Part shown: positions 15,779 through 26,491 of the stretch, piece by piece
How positions within the stretch are numbered: the first letter of the stretch is position 1
Layout of the letters: each line of letters opens with the position of its first letter
Assembly (NCBI GenBank): GCA_902799745.1
Contig: CADCBQ010000023.1
Location: 1 to 48,841 of the forward strand
Length of the DNA: 48,841 nt
Reading direction: 5' to 3'
DNA from: Fibrobacter succinogenes
GTDB taxonomy: Bacteria > Fibrobacterota > Fibrobacteria > Fibrobacterales > Fibrobacteraceae
The notes under the pieces: model-generated
Seen by the model: only the letters and a program-made list of their open reading frames with translations
What the model was told of the DNA's origin: nothing
Databases searched by the model: none
Translations under genes and position numbers: made by a program

Positions 15779-16690
15779 TTACTTCGCAAACTTCGCAATT
15801 TCAAGCCCGATTTCGCGGGCTTTTTGCGGATTTTCGTTGTAGATGGCGTCAATCTTTTGGCAGCCAAGTTCCAGCAACTTGCGAGCCATCGACGAATCGC
15901 GCTTTTCGCGCAGGTCGCGGAGCGCAAGGTCAATCAGCTTGACATCGGCCTGAACCGGATAGCCCTTCATGAATTCGTAGAACAATTTGATTTGCTCGTT
16001 GTACTGTTCTTCGGTTTCGAGCGCAAGCAAGAACGGAATCACGCGCGTATTCAGGAGCTTGCCTAAATCGCCCATGAAGGTATTCAGCGTAACACCCTTC
16101 GGGAAAAGTTCCTCGGAATCTTTCTGCAGGTCATCGGTATCTACGAATTCACCGGTTTCCAGCTGCGAAAGCGCATCGTTCAAGAAGTCCATTTCCTTTT
16201 TGCGGGACTGTTCGCGGAAACGCGCCTGATAATAAATCGGGAGCGTCGTGAGGCAAAAGTGAGCCTGCCCCGCGCCAATGAATTCACCGATGTAATAAAT
16301 GTCGGCATCTTCGGCGAGAATGTCTTCTTCGCGGGTAAAGTTGCCTATCTTTGCCGGAATCGGGATGACTTCCATGCTCGAAAGTTCGTGCAAGCGTTCG
16401 CGCATCTGTTCCACATCCATATCGGGCGGAAGGTCCACGCCGTCGGCTTGCATCGATTCTAGCATGTCGTTGATTTTATCATCGACAGCACGGTCAAGAG
16501 CCTTCTTGCTAGGTAAGCGCGGCGAGAACATGCGGAAATCGCCTTCGAGCGCCAAGAGACCGTTCTTGATCATGTCATCGAACGGAGTGCCGCTATCCCG
16601 TTCATCGGGGTTCGGCAAAATCTTGGCGTAGGCAATCATGCGCCCGCACAGGTTATCGTCGTTTCCTTTTTTCTGCTCAATACCTAACAT
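15779..16690 (-). CDS. Unrecognised soluble protein
   Basis: A 303-aa protein from MLGIEQKKGNDDN. This start is chosen because TATATT lies 9 nt upstream, as for several genes here; the open frame extends further but into a repeat element. No signal peptide or membrane helix is visible. It is acidic and mostly helical, with DMDVEQMRERLHELSSMEVIPIPAKIG in the first half (written here only as a landmark, about residues 90-115) and heptad-like Leu and Glu patterns in the second. No catalytic motif was recognised. It is probably lineage-specific. It is transcribed alone with its own terminator. Confidence 0.7.
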   Translation of the reverse strand: MLGIEQKKGNDDNLCGRMIAYAKILPNPDERDSGTPFDDMIKNGLLALEGDFRMFSPRLPSKKALDRAVDDKINDMLESMQADGVDLPPDMDVEQMRERLHELSSMEVIPIPAKIGNFTREEDILAEDADIYYIGEFIGAGQAHFCLTTLPIYYQARFREQSRKKEMDFLNDALSQLETGEFVDTDDLQKDSEELFPKGVTLNTFMGDLGKLLNTRVIPFLLALETEEQYNEQIKLFYEFMKGYPVQADVKLIDLALRDLREKRDSSMARKLLELGCQKIDAIYNENPQKAREIGLEIAKFAK

Positions 16691-16699
16691 ACTGGGAGC

Positions 16700-16705
16700 A
16701 ATATA
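16700..16705 (-). promoter_or_regulatory. -10 box 9 nt before the unrecognised gene
   Basis: TATATT on the minus strand, with 9 nt to the ATG at 16690 and no Shine-Dalgarno. This spacing predicts a leaderless or very short leader. Confidence 0.45.
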
Positions 16706-16737
16706 GTAAAAGTAGACAATAAGAAGTGACACGAACG

Positions 16738-16819
16738 TGTCATTCTGAGCGAAGCAACGTAGTTGCGTAGTCGAAGAATCTAAACGCAACAGAGATCCTT
16801 CGACAAGCTCAGGATGACA
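16738..16819. repeat. Palindromic dispersed repeat (REP/MITE-like)
   Basis: The ends TGTCATTCTGAGC and GCTCAGGATGACA are inverted repeats with one mismatch. Inside are a second inverted pair, TCGAAGAATCT with AGATCCTTCGA, and a small hairpin GCAAC-GTA-GTTGC. The 82-bp unit resembles the GAGC...GAAGGATC type of repeat scattered through many genomes. It lies between the unrecognised gene and the pectinesterase gene. Confidence 0.75.
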
Positions 16820-16838
16820 AAAAAGCTAACGCCTTTTG

Positions 16839-18962
16839 TCACTTCACGCGGATGATTTGCTGACGGAGTAAGGAACCTTCGCCGCGCTGCAACAGGTACA
16901 TGCCCGGCGCAAGATTCTCCGTTTCTAACGAAGAACTTTCGCGCAGCAATTGTCCCGTCAAAGTAAACAGTCGCACGCGAGTGGTCGGGGTCAGTTGCTG
17001 GCTCGGCGAAACAAGCCCGCGAATCACAGTCGTTCCATCGGCCTTCACCAACTTGAGTTCCACCTGGTCCAGGTTCGGGCCATCGTTACCGCCCATAGTC
17101 GCAAACGTCATGTAGCCCGCGCCCTCGGCGAGTTTCGCCTTGAACGAAAGCGTTTCCCAAGTAGTCCAATTCGTAGTTGCCGCAAAGGTCAGCGACTCGG
17201 CACTCTTGCAGCCGTCAATGCCGGCGGTGCACACGCCCGGGGCCGCGGCCGCCAGGCTGCGTGCATTGCCGCTACCGTTGGCATAGCGCACGACAACTTC
17301 ATACTCGCCCGCGACTTCAACAAAAACCGGAACTTGCACCATGCTCAAATCGCCGGCTGCAAAATTCACGAAGGCACTTCCATTAAAGCCCGCATTGTTG
17401 CTTTCGGCAGCGGCATTCGTAATGATTCCGTCTTCCACCTGGAACACGTTAGAGCCATCGCCCGCGAATTTCGCCGTAAGTTCAATATCGCCTGTAGCCT
17501 TAATGGTCACCGGAGATTTTTCGGCATCAATTCCAGCAGCGCTTTTGCCGCTCCAGCCCGCAAATTTCCAGCCAGCGTTTGCGGCAGCCGTGAATACAGC
17601 CTCTTTGCCTTCCATGACTTTATCGCCATTGAGGTTTGTCGTAATTTTACCGCCAAAGGTTTCACCGAGCGTTACTTTGTAATAAGTCGCATTCGCATCG
17701 ACTGTTGCGACTTCGTTGGAATACGCGCCGAGGCCACCCCTGCTGTTAGCCGCACGCACCGTAATCTTGGAGCCCGTGGCAACGCCATCAAGCGAGAAAC
17801 TAGGTGCCGTCACATTCGTTTTGTACTTGCCGTTTACAAACACCACCCAGGCACGAGCATTATTGTCGTCGGCCCATACGATTTCGGCACCTTGCTGCTC
17901 GATTTTCGGAGTATTTGCCTGCGCCGTCAACTTGGTCGGATCCCAACTATCGTTACCCTTGAGCACGTTTGTACGCGTATACTTGGCGGCATCGTTTGCG
18001 TCCCATACCGTCTTGAGCGTCGCGGTAGAGCCATCTTTGCTGCCGTCAAAGTAGGTGCGACGTTTGCTCGTGTTCACCGCGTTCCCGTTGCCGTCTTTGC
18101 TGTTGTATTCGCCAAAGACCTTGGGCGCCGAATTCATGTTCTTTTGCCAGCCTTCGGCTGTAGGCTGCGCAATCATCTTGGTGTTCAAGAAAACTGTTCT
18201 TGCAGTTCCCCACGAACGCCCCAAATAGAACGTGCCGTTAAAGCTGCTGTTCGTTACCGTGATTGTCGCATTGTTAAAGACATAGCCCCAATCGGTATTG
18301 TTCTGCGAGGCGGTAATGTATCCGCCACTGCGGCGCATCACAAGCTTCGTGCCTTCAAAGAACACGTCGCCATCGCCACAGATAAAGTCAACCGTACCTT
18401 CGATTTGACCGCCTTCCCAGTAGCTACGCCCTTTACCTCCACTCAACTTGGTGTAATAAGTATCCTGCGTGCTCAAAAGCTTTACGTTCTTGTAGACAAG
18501 CTTGTCGCCCACGGTCATGAGCGCATCGTGCCTGCAGGCGCTACCACAATTACTTTCGTTGCCGTAATTCGCCTTATTGTAAAGCGTAATATCTTGCATG
18601 TACACGCCGTTCGCGCTGACCTTGAGCGTCGCCGTAGTGCTAATGCCTTCGTTAATTGACTTATTGTAAAGCACCGTCTTGTCGGCACTTTGCCCCACGA
18701 GCGAAGTGTTCGACGCCGTAAAAGTCGTCATCTGGTTACTGTCGCCGGTAAGGCTCCCGATATTGTATTCGCCGTCCGGGAAAAAGATGACGAACGGGTT
18801 CGATTCGCTTGCACCCGCAGACTTGGCCGCATTCATGGCAGCCTTGAAGTCGCCATCGACACCGACCACGAAATCGATTTTCTTTTTTTCGACTGCGGAG
18901 GCACTTACCGCAAAAGCAAGCGTCGAAAAAACAAACCATTTTATAAATTCATTTTTCTTCAT
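16839..18962 (-). CDS. Secreted pectinesterase, CE8, multidomain
   Basis: The protein has 707 aa. A signal peptide (1-24) is followed by a CE8 beta-helix (about 28-320). It carries STQDTYYTK, GTVDFICGDGDVFFEGT with the catalytic Asp, and YLGRSWG in place of the usual LGRPW. A fibronectin/Ig-like segment comes next (about 350-425), then a bacterial-repeat domain (GWKFAGWSG). A CBM35/CBM6-like module covers about 505-635 (FQVEDGIITNAAAE to GPNLDQVELKLV). The last 60 residues are a sorting-type tail (VRLFTLTGQLLR, PGMYLLQRG). It removes methyl esters from pectin, preparing it for the pectate lyase encoded next to it. Confidence 0.93.
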   Translation of the reverse strand: MKKNEFIKWFVFSTLAFAVSASAVEKKKIDFVVGVDGDFKAAMNAAKSAGASESNPFVIFFPDGEYNIGSLTGDSNQMTTFTASNTSLVGQSADKTVLYNKSINEGISTTATLKVSANGVYMQDITLYNKANYGNESNCGSACRHDALMTVGDKLVYKNVKLLSTQDTYYTKLSGGKGRSYWEGGQIEGTVDFICGDGDVFFEGTKLVMRRSGGYITASQNNTDWGYVFNNATITVTNSSFNGTFYLGRSWGTARTVFLNTKMIAQPTAEGWQKNMNSAPKVFGEYNSKDGNGNAVNTSKRRTYFDGSKDGSTATLKTVWDANDAAKYTRTNVLKGNDSWDPTKLTAQANTPKIEQQGAEIVWADDNNARAWVVFVNGKYKTNVTAPSFSLDGVATGSKITVRAANSRGGLGAYSNEVATVDANATYYKVTLGETFGGKITTNLNGDKVMEGKEAVFTAAANAGWKFAGWSGKSAAGIDAEKSPVTIKATGDIELTAKFAGDGSNVFQVEDGIITNAAAESNNAGFNGSAFVNFAAGDLSMVQVPVFVEVAGEYEVVVRYANGSGNARSLAAAAPGVCTAGIDGCKSAESLTFAATTNWTTWETLSFKAKLAEGAGYMTFATMGGNDGPNLDQVELKLVKADGTTVIRGLVSPSQQLTPTTRVRLFTLTGQLLRESSSLETENLAPGMYLLQRGEGSLLRQQIIRVK

Positions 18963-18993
18963 AAAAATCTCTTTCTCTTACAATAAAAGGAGA

Positions 18994-19011
18994 TCCCGGC
19001 CTTCGCCGGGA
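18994..19011 (-). terminator. Weak terminator after the pectate lyase gene
   Basis: CCCGGC and GCCGGG with loop CTTC, plus a T-A pair at the base, form a stem. On the minus strand it is followed after a few bases by TTTTATT. It lies between the two pectin genes, so they may be separate units or partly coupled. Confidence 0.6.
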
Positions 19012-19025
19012 AGACATGCAAGCAA

Positions 19026-20750
19026 TTACCTCGCTCCATTCACGCGGAAGATTTTACCATTCGCCTTTTTCAGGTAAACGCCAGTAGCGTTATCGCGGCT
19101 ACCGAAATCAACATAGTAGCGGGCGGCGGCATTTGCCGGAACAGCTTGCACGGCGCGGCCCCCAATCACGGTCGTTCCACCGATATCCTTTTCGCCGGCG
19201 TACAGGTCAACGCTCATCCAACCAACGTAATCGATGTTTGCCATACCGTCTTTCGAGGTGCTTACAAACTTGAGTTCGCTGTAGCCCTTTTCGAGCGGCA
19301 CCTTAATGGTTTGTACCTCCCAAGTGGTCCAGCCGCCAGTAGAACCCATGCTCACGCCTTGAACAACAAGCACATCGCCCACGTATATGTCGTAGCCGCG
19401 AGCGCTAGAGCCACCATTTGCAAAGCGGATTGTCAAATCGTATTCGCCCGCCTTCGCAGCGGTCACGCCGTAAGTTACGTAGCTACCCGTTTCGTTGTCT
19501 ACATTGGCGTAGCCCTCGCCCACAAAGCCCGTGTTGGTCGCTTCTTTAGCGCCCTTGATGTCTACAAAGTTCACGCCATCGATGAATGTCTTGCAGGTAT
19601 CGCTCCCGCAAAGTACTGCAGGCGGCGGAGGCGGAACGTAGGTGCCAGACATCTTTTCAAGCGCTTCCAAATAAGCGGCTTCCGTCGAGAGAAGCGCACT
19701 GCCGTAGTCGCCCGCCCACTGGTAACCCGTGCGACGTTCTTCGCTAATTTTGGTAAAGTCCTGCGTCTTGGTGCTGGCACCATCGCGGTCGCAGAAGAAA
19801 TAGTTGTCGTTGTTCACTTCGTAAAAGCGATACCACAAAACATTACCGTCGCGCTTGTCAAATGTACCCGCTTTCTTGTTAAAGTAAAGCCCCGTAACCT
19901 TAGTCTTCTTGTACCAGGCAATAGCCCCCTTGACCGCCTTCTGGATTGCTTCGGTCTGTTCGGGCCAATTCATCAGGAACCACACAACGCCGGCAGATTC
20001 GCTCCCCGACTTAGATTCCAGTTCATAGGCGCGGGCCGGGCGCGGTGCATAATTTGCGGTATCATGCTGGGCGCACCAAACCGTCAAATTTCCATTGTTC
20101 ACAATCTGCGCCTTGAGCAAGTATTGAATTGCCTTGTCGAGTGCAGACTTCATCTTGCTTCGTGTCGCATCGTCAATGATATCGGAATCAAAAGGCGAAG
20201 TCTTGTTAGCGATATCCATCATCGTGACCATAGCGCGCACCATGGCATTGTCGTTGAGCGTCACGTGGTCGCTGTAGTTACCGCGCTTGGGCCACACCTG
20301 CGGAAGCCCGCCCGTGGAGCGTTGCATGGTGAGAATAAAGTTCAGAGCCTTGTTAAAGCTTGTCTTAAAAGCAGCCTTGTAGTTGGAATTCGTTGTCTCC
20401 TTATACCGGAGAGCCAATAAACGCATTTCCTGGATGGTTGCATTGTTGTCGATAGTGCCGAGGTCGCCGCCATCTTTAGCTCGCCATTCCGACTTCTGCC
20501 CACCGGAATAGGCACTTTTGTACTTGTCAGCCATGGCCTTGTAAAAACCGCCGTTGCTAATTTGCCACGTGGTCATGTTGTAGGCATACTGGTCTATATC
20601 CATGCCAGAAGCAGCACTCGTAAGCTCCGAATAGCCGCGGTAGCTGTTAACCTTCGAAACCGCCGTCGAAGGGGGAACATAATCTGCCTGGGCCACCACA
20701 AAAGACGCCCCGACCAAAAGACAAACGGTATTAAAATTCCAAACACTCAT
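19026..20750 (-). CDS. Secreted pectate lyase, PL10, with CBM
   Basis: The protein has 574 aa. A signal peptide (1-22, ending VVAQA) precedes a PL10 (alpha/alpha) domain, about 40-390. It holds NMTTWQISNGGFYK, DNNATIQEMRLLA, STGGLPQVWP and NDNAMVRAMVTMM, all typical PL10 blocks. A proline-rich linker (YVPPPPPAVL) leads to a CBM35/CBM6-like module (about 400-525) and a tail (GVYLKKANGKIFRVNGAR). It cleaves de-esterified polygalacturonate by beta-elimination. A GGGGG run lies just before the ATG at 20750. Together with the CE8 enzyme it forms a pectin pair. Confidence 0.92.
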   Translation of the reverse strand: MSVWNFNTVCLLVGASFVVAQADYVPPSTAVSKVNSYRGYSELTSAASGMDIDQYAYNMTTWQISNGGFYKAMADKYKSAYSGGQKSEWRAKDGGDLGTIDNNATIQEMRLLALRYKETTNSNYKAAFKTSFNKALNFILTMQRSTGGLPQVWPKRGNYSDHVTLNDNAMVRAMVTMMDIANKTSPFDSDIIDDATRSKMKSALDKAIQYLLKAQIVNNGNLTVWCAQHDTANYAPRPARAYELESKSGSESAGVVWFLMNWPEQTEAIQKAVKGAIAWYKKTKVTGLYFNKKAGTFDKRDGNVLWYRFYEVNNDNYFFCDRDGASTKTQDFTKISEERRTGYQWAGDYGSALLSTEAAYLEALEKMSGTYVPPPPPAVLCGSDTCKTFIDGVNFVDIKGAKEATNTGFVGEGYANVDNETGSYVTYGVTAAKAGEYDLTIRFANGGSSARGYDIYVGDVLVVQGVSMGSTGGWTTWEVQTIKVPLEKGYSELKFVSTSKDGMANIDYVGWMSVDLYAGEKDIGGTTVIGGRAVQAVPANAAARYYVDFGSRDNATGVYLKKANGKIFRVNGAR

Positions 20751-20772
20751 ACCCCCAATCTATATTATTTAA

Positions 20773-23106
<2,334 letters not shown>

Positions 23107-23128
23107 TTGACGTGCTGCAAACGAGATT

Positions 23129-23165
23129 CGGTCTTATTTCCTCGCGAAATAAGGCCGTTTTCTTA
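23129..23165 (+). terminator. Terminator after icd
   Basis: A 12-bp stem (23129-23140 with 23146-23157, one G-U pair, loop CTCGC) is followed by TTTTCTTAT. Confidence 0.85.
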
Positions 23166-23239
23166 TGTACACGAGAATTCGCAAGTTCTTTTTCCGGCAA
23201 AAGCCTTTTGAATGTAAATTTACCTTGGAAGGTATTATT

Positions 23240-25267
23240 ATGAATTTCTCTAAAGCCGCTCTCTTTGCCGTTGCTGCCTACGGTTTTTCGCAGGCAGCCA
23301 TTACGGGCAACGTCGTCGATGAATCGGGTGCACCCGTCAAGAACGCCGCCGTCACCGTCAGGACTCTCCCGAACTTGCTCGCAAATGCTCGTACACTCAC
23401 GAACAACAAGGGCGCCTTCAAGCTCGGCAACGCCAAGAAAGACCAAAGCATCATCGTGCGCAAGGCGGGGTTCCTCCCCGAAACGCTCAGCGTCGCCCCC
23501 GGCCAAAAGAAATACGATAACATTACCTTAAAGCGCGACCCCATCGAAAATAAAATCGACGAAATCATGGCGGGCATGACCATTGACGACATGATTGCCC
23601 AGATGACGCAAGCGAAAGTTCCCAAGCTCAACTGTGGCGAAGGCGTTTGCGGTTCCGCCCTCGAAGGCGGCGGTGCCTACACCGCCGATTTCTACAAGAG
23701 CGCCTGGAGTCAAAAAATCCCTGCCACCTACGGCAAAGACAACGTGCATGGCGTCGCCGACGTAAAAGGGGCAACCATTTTCCCGCACAACATCGGCCTC
23801 GGTGCCACCCGCGACTCAGCGCTTGTACGCAAAATCGGGCAAGCCGTCGCCGAAGAAATGTGGGCCGCCCACATTGACTTGAATTTCGCACCCGCCATCA
23901 CCGTACCGCAAGATGAACGCTGGGGCCGCGTCTACGAAGGCTTTGGCGAAGACCCCGAACTTGCCGTGAGCCTCGGCGCCGCATTCGTGCGCGGGCAACA
24001 AGGCGACCACAACGACGCTGAATGGCGCGTGATTACCACCATCAAGCACTTTATCGGCGATGGTGCCACCAAAAAAGGATACGACCGCGGCAACGCCATT
24101 ATCTCTAAAAAGGATCTCTACAAAAAATACCTGCCACCCTACGAAGCCGCCATCGAACAAGGCGCTTTGAGCGTCATGGCAAGCTTTAACCAAGTGAACG
24201 GAATCCACCAGCACATCGATTCTACCCTACTCACAGGCGTTCTCAAGACGGAACTCGCCTTTGACGGCTACGTGATTGCTGACTGGGAAGGCATCGAACA
24301 TTCCACGACGCCAGGCGCTGCAGGCAACTACTTCGCCGGCGAAGTCACCGACATGTCTTCAAAAGACGCCATTCGCGCATCCATTAACGCGGGCCTCGAC
24401 ATGGCCATGGTTCCGCAATCGGTACACAACTTTGTCAAGACCATGAAGGTGCTACTTGCCGAAGGGAACATTAGCGAAGACCGCATCAAGGACGCCTGCC
24501 GCAGAATATTGCGCGCCAAAATCCGCGCCGGCCGAATCGACAACCCCAACGGTCCCGCCGCCTACGTAGGCGTTACCAAGAACATCGGCAGCAAAGAACA
24601 CCGGCAAATCGCCCGCGAAGCCGTGCAGAAAAGCCTCGTCATCCTCAAGAACAACAAGGTTCTTCCGCTGGATACCAACGGCAAAGTTTTTGTGACCGGC
24701 AGCCACGCCAACAATACCGGTCTGCAATGCGGCGCATGGACGCTAGGCTGGCAAGGCACCATGGAAGAAGTCCCCGGAGCCACCTCGATTCAGGCCGGCT
24801 TCGATGAAGTCGCAAAAGGCTCACGCGTTGAAACCGCCGAAGAAGCAAGCACCATCGTATACGTTGTCGGCGAAGTCCCCTACGCCGAATGGTTCGGCGA
24901 CTACCGCGGCGACGACTTCAACAACAAAATCATTTTCAAAGAAGACCGCACCGACATGTCCTTCAACAGCACCGACGAATACATCGCGCAAATCAAGGCC
25001 TGGCAAAAAACCGGCCACAAAGTCGCCGTCGTGCTCATCACCGGTCGCCCGCTCCCCATCACCTCGTTCATCAAGGCTGCCGATGCATTTGTCGTAGCAT
25101 GGCTCCCCGGTAGCGAAGGCGCAGGCGTTGCAGATGTTCTCTATGGCAAGGTAAAGCCCACCGGCAAACTCCCCCACACCTGGCCCAAAGACGCCAAGCA
25201 AATCCCGATTAACGTCGGTGACGGCAAAAAGGGATTATATCCGTACGGTTACGGACTGACGTACTAA
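23240..25267 (+). CDS. Secreted GH3 beta-glucosidase with N-terminal carboxypeptidase-regulatory-like domain
   Basis: The protein has 675 aa from MNFSKAALF at 23240; GGAAGG lies 7 nt upstream. A signal peptide (1-19, ending SQAA) is followed by a carboxypeptidase-regulatory-like beta-sandwich (ITGNVVDESGAPVKNAAVTV, about 20-95). GH3 N- and C-terminal domains follow. Typical blocks are GKDNVHGVADVKGATIFPHN, RWGRVYEGFGEDPEL, TIKHFIGDGATKKGYDRG and YVIADWEGI, whose Asp is the nucleophile. It ends in YPYGYGLTY, the normal GH3 end, with no sorting-type tail. It probably acts on cello-oligosaccharides in the periplasm. Confidence 0.93.
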   Translation: MNFSKAALFAVAAYGFSQAAITGNVVDESGAPVKNAAVTVRTLPNLLANARTLTNNKGAFKLGNAKKDQSIIVRKAGFLPETLSVAPGQKKYDNITLKRDPIENKIDEIMAGMTIDDMIAQMTQAKVPKLNCGEGVCGSALEGGGAYTADFYKSAWSQKIPATYGKDNVHGVADVKGATIFPHNIGLGATRDSALVRKIGQAVAEEMWAAHIDLNFAPAITVPQDERWGRVYEGFGEDPELAVSLGAAFVRGQQGDHNDAEWRVITTIKHFIGDGATKKGYDRGNAIISKKDLYKKYLPPYEAAIEQGALSVMASFNQVNGIHQHIDSTLLTGVLKTELAFDGYVIADWEGIEHSTTPGAAGNYFAGEVTDMSSKDAIRASINAGLDMAMVPQSVHNFVKTMKVLLAEGNISEDRIKDACRRILRAKIRAGRIDNPNGPAAYVGVTKNIGSKEHRQIAREAVQKSLVILKNNKVLPLDTNGKVFVTGSHANNTGLQCGAWTLGWQGTMEEVPGATSIQAGFDEVAKGSRVETAEEASTIVYVVGEVPYAEWFGDYRGDDFNNKIIFKEDRTDMSFNSTDEYIAQIKAWQKTGHKVAVVLITGRPLPITSFIKAADAFVVAWLPGSEGAGVADVLYGKVKPTGKLPHTWPKDAKQIPINVGDGKKGLYPYGYGLTY

Positions 25268-25284
25268 GGATATTCGAAATTGAG

Positions 25285-25307
25285 CGCCGAAATTCGGCGT
25301 TTTTTTT
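25285..25307 (+). terminator. Terminator after GH3, overlapping the wecE stop codon
   Basis: CGCCG-AAATT-CGGCG is followed by eight T (25300-25307). The wecE stop codon (25306-25308, minus strand) lies in the T run, so the two genes converge almost without a gap. A second CGCCGAA at 25311 offers an alternative pairing for the minus-strand transcript. Confidence 0.85.
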
Positions 25308-26439
25308 AAACGCCGAAGAATTCATTCACTTTGCTGCAGACAAAGTCGATTTCTTCGGTTTTAAGGCCAAAGAACATCGGCAAGCGCAGCAAGCGGTTGC
25401 TTTCGCTGGTAGTGTACTTGTCTTCGCCACTAAAGCGGCCATAGCGCAGGCCCGCAGGCGACGAATGCAGCGGCACGTAATGGAACACTGCCAGAATGCC
25501 GTTATACACCAGGTGCTTAAGGAGCGCCGTACGCGTCTGCAAGTCTTCGACCTTCAGGTAGAACATGTGCGCATTGTGCTTGCAATGTTCCGGAATGAAC
25601 GGCAATTCAATCAAGCCTTTGTCGGCCAGAGGCTGCAAGCGTTCGCGGTATGCATTCCAGCTTGCCATGCGGTTGTCGTTAATTTCGTCGGCGCATTCCA
25701 GTTCCGCATAAAGGTAAGCGGCGTTGAGTTCGCTCGGCAAGTAGCTAGAACCGAGTTCTACCCAAGTGTACTTGTCGACTTCGCCACGGTGGAACTGGCA
25801 GCGGTTCGTGCCCTTTTCGCGAATGATTTCGGCGCGGTCACAATACTTTTTGTCGTTAATGAGCAGCGCACCGCCCTCGCCCATGCTGTAATTCTTGGTT
25901 TCATGATAGCTGTAGCAGCCAAAATCGCCTAGCGTTCCGAGCGCCTTGCCCTTGTAAGTCGCCATCATACCCTGAGCAGCATCTTCGACCACGAACAAAT
26001 TGTGTCGTTTTGCGATCTCGTTGATTTTATCCATCTCGCAAGCGACGCCCGCGTAATGCACCGGTACAATCGCTTTCGTTTTTTCGGTAATGGCCGCTTC
26101 AATTAAATTTTCGTCCAGATTCATAGTATCGGGGCGAATGTCCACAAACACGCACTTAGCCCCTTGCGACACAAACGCATCGGCCGTACTCACGAAGGTG
26201 AACGACGGCATAATTACCTCGTCGCCGGGCTGAATATCGCAAAGGCGGGCAGACATTTCAAGCGCATGCGTGCAGCTCGTGGTCAGTAAGGCCTTCGCCG
26301 TACCGGTATGCTTTTCAAGCCAATCGTGGCACATCAAGTTGTAAGTGCCATCACCACAAATACGGCCACTTTCAACGGCCTGCTTCACATAATCGAGTTC
26401 GAGCCCCACGAACGGCGGCTTGTTGAATGGAATCTTCAT
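25306..26439 (-). CDS. wecE: dTDP-4-amino-4,6-dideoxygalactose transaminase
   Basis: A 377-aa PLP enzyme of the DegT/DnrJ/EryC1/StrS family. The resemblance to enterobacterial WecE extends over the whole length: PFNKPPFVGLELDYV, IQPGDEVIMPSFTFVSTADAF, VDIRPDTMNLDENLIEAAIT and VPVHYAGVACEMD. The PLP lysine is in SYHETKNYSMGEGG. It transfers an amino group from glutamate to dTDP-4-keto-6-deoxyglucose, giving dTDP-Fuc4N. It is divergent from the ATP-grasp gene across 52 bp. TATATT lies 9 nt upstream of the ATG, with no Shine-Dalgarno. Confidence 0.92.
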   Translation of the reverse strand: MKIPFNKPPFVGLELDYVKQAVESGRICGDGTYNLMCHDWLEKHTGTAKALLTTSCTHALEMSARLCDIQPGDEVIMPSFTFVSTADAFVSQGAKCVFVDIRPDTMNLDENLIEAAITEKTKAIVPVHYAGVACEMDKINEIAKRHNLFVVEDAAQGMMATYKGKALGTLGDFGCYSYHETKNYSMGEGGALLINDKKYCDRAEIIREKGTNRCQFHRGEVDKYTWVELGSSYLPSELNAAYLYAELECADEINDNRMASWNAYRERLQPLADKGLIELPFIPEHCKHNAHMFYLKVEDLQTRTALLKHLVYNGILAVFHYVPLHSSPAGLRYGRFSGEDKYTTSESNRLLRLPMFFGLKTEEIDFVCSKVNEFFGV

Positions 26440-26448
26440 AACGCAGAA

Positions 26449-26482
26449 AATATATATTTTTCAGGCATAAAAAAGATATATT
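26449..26482. promoter_or_regulatory. Divergent -10 boxes between wecE and the ATP-grasp gene
   Basis: TATATT on the minus strand (26449-26454) is 9 nt from the wecE ATG. TATATT on the plus strand (26477-26482) is 9 nt from the ATP-grasp ATG. The whole divergent region is 52 bp and has no Shine-Dalgarno for either gene, so both mRNAs are probably leaderless. Confidence 0.5.
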
Positions 26483-26491
26483 GTTTACACC

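Noticed and set aside
16950..18659. 569-codon plus-strand open frame opposite the pectinesterase gene
   Set aside because: The minus-strand frame is a clear CE8 enzyme; the long antisense frame follows from its codon bias.
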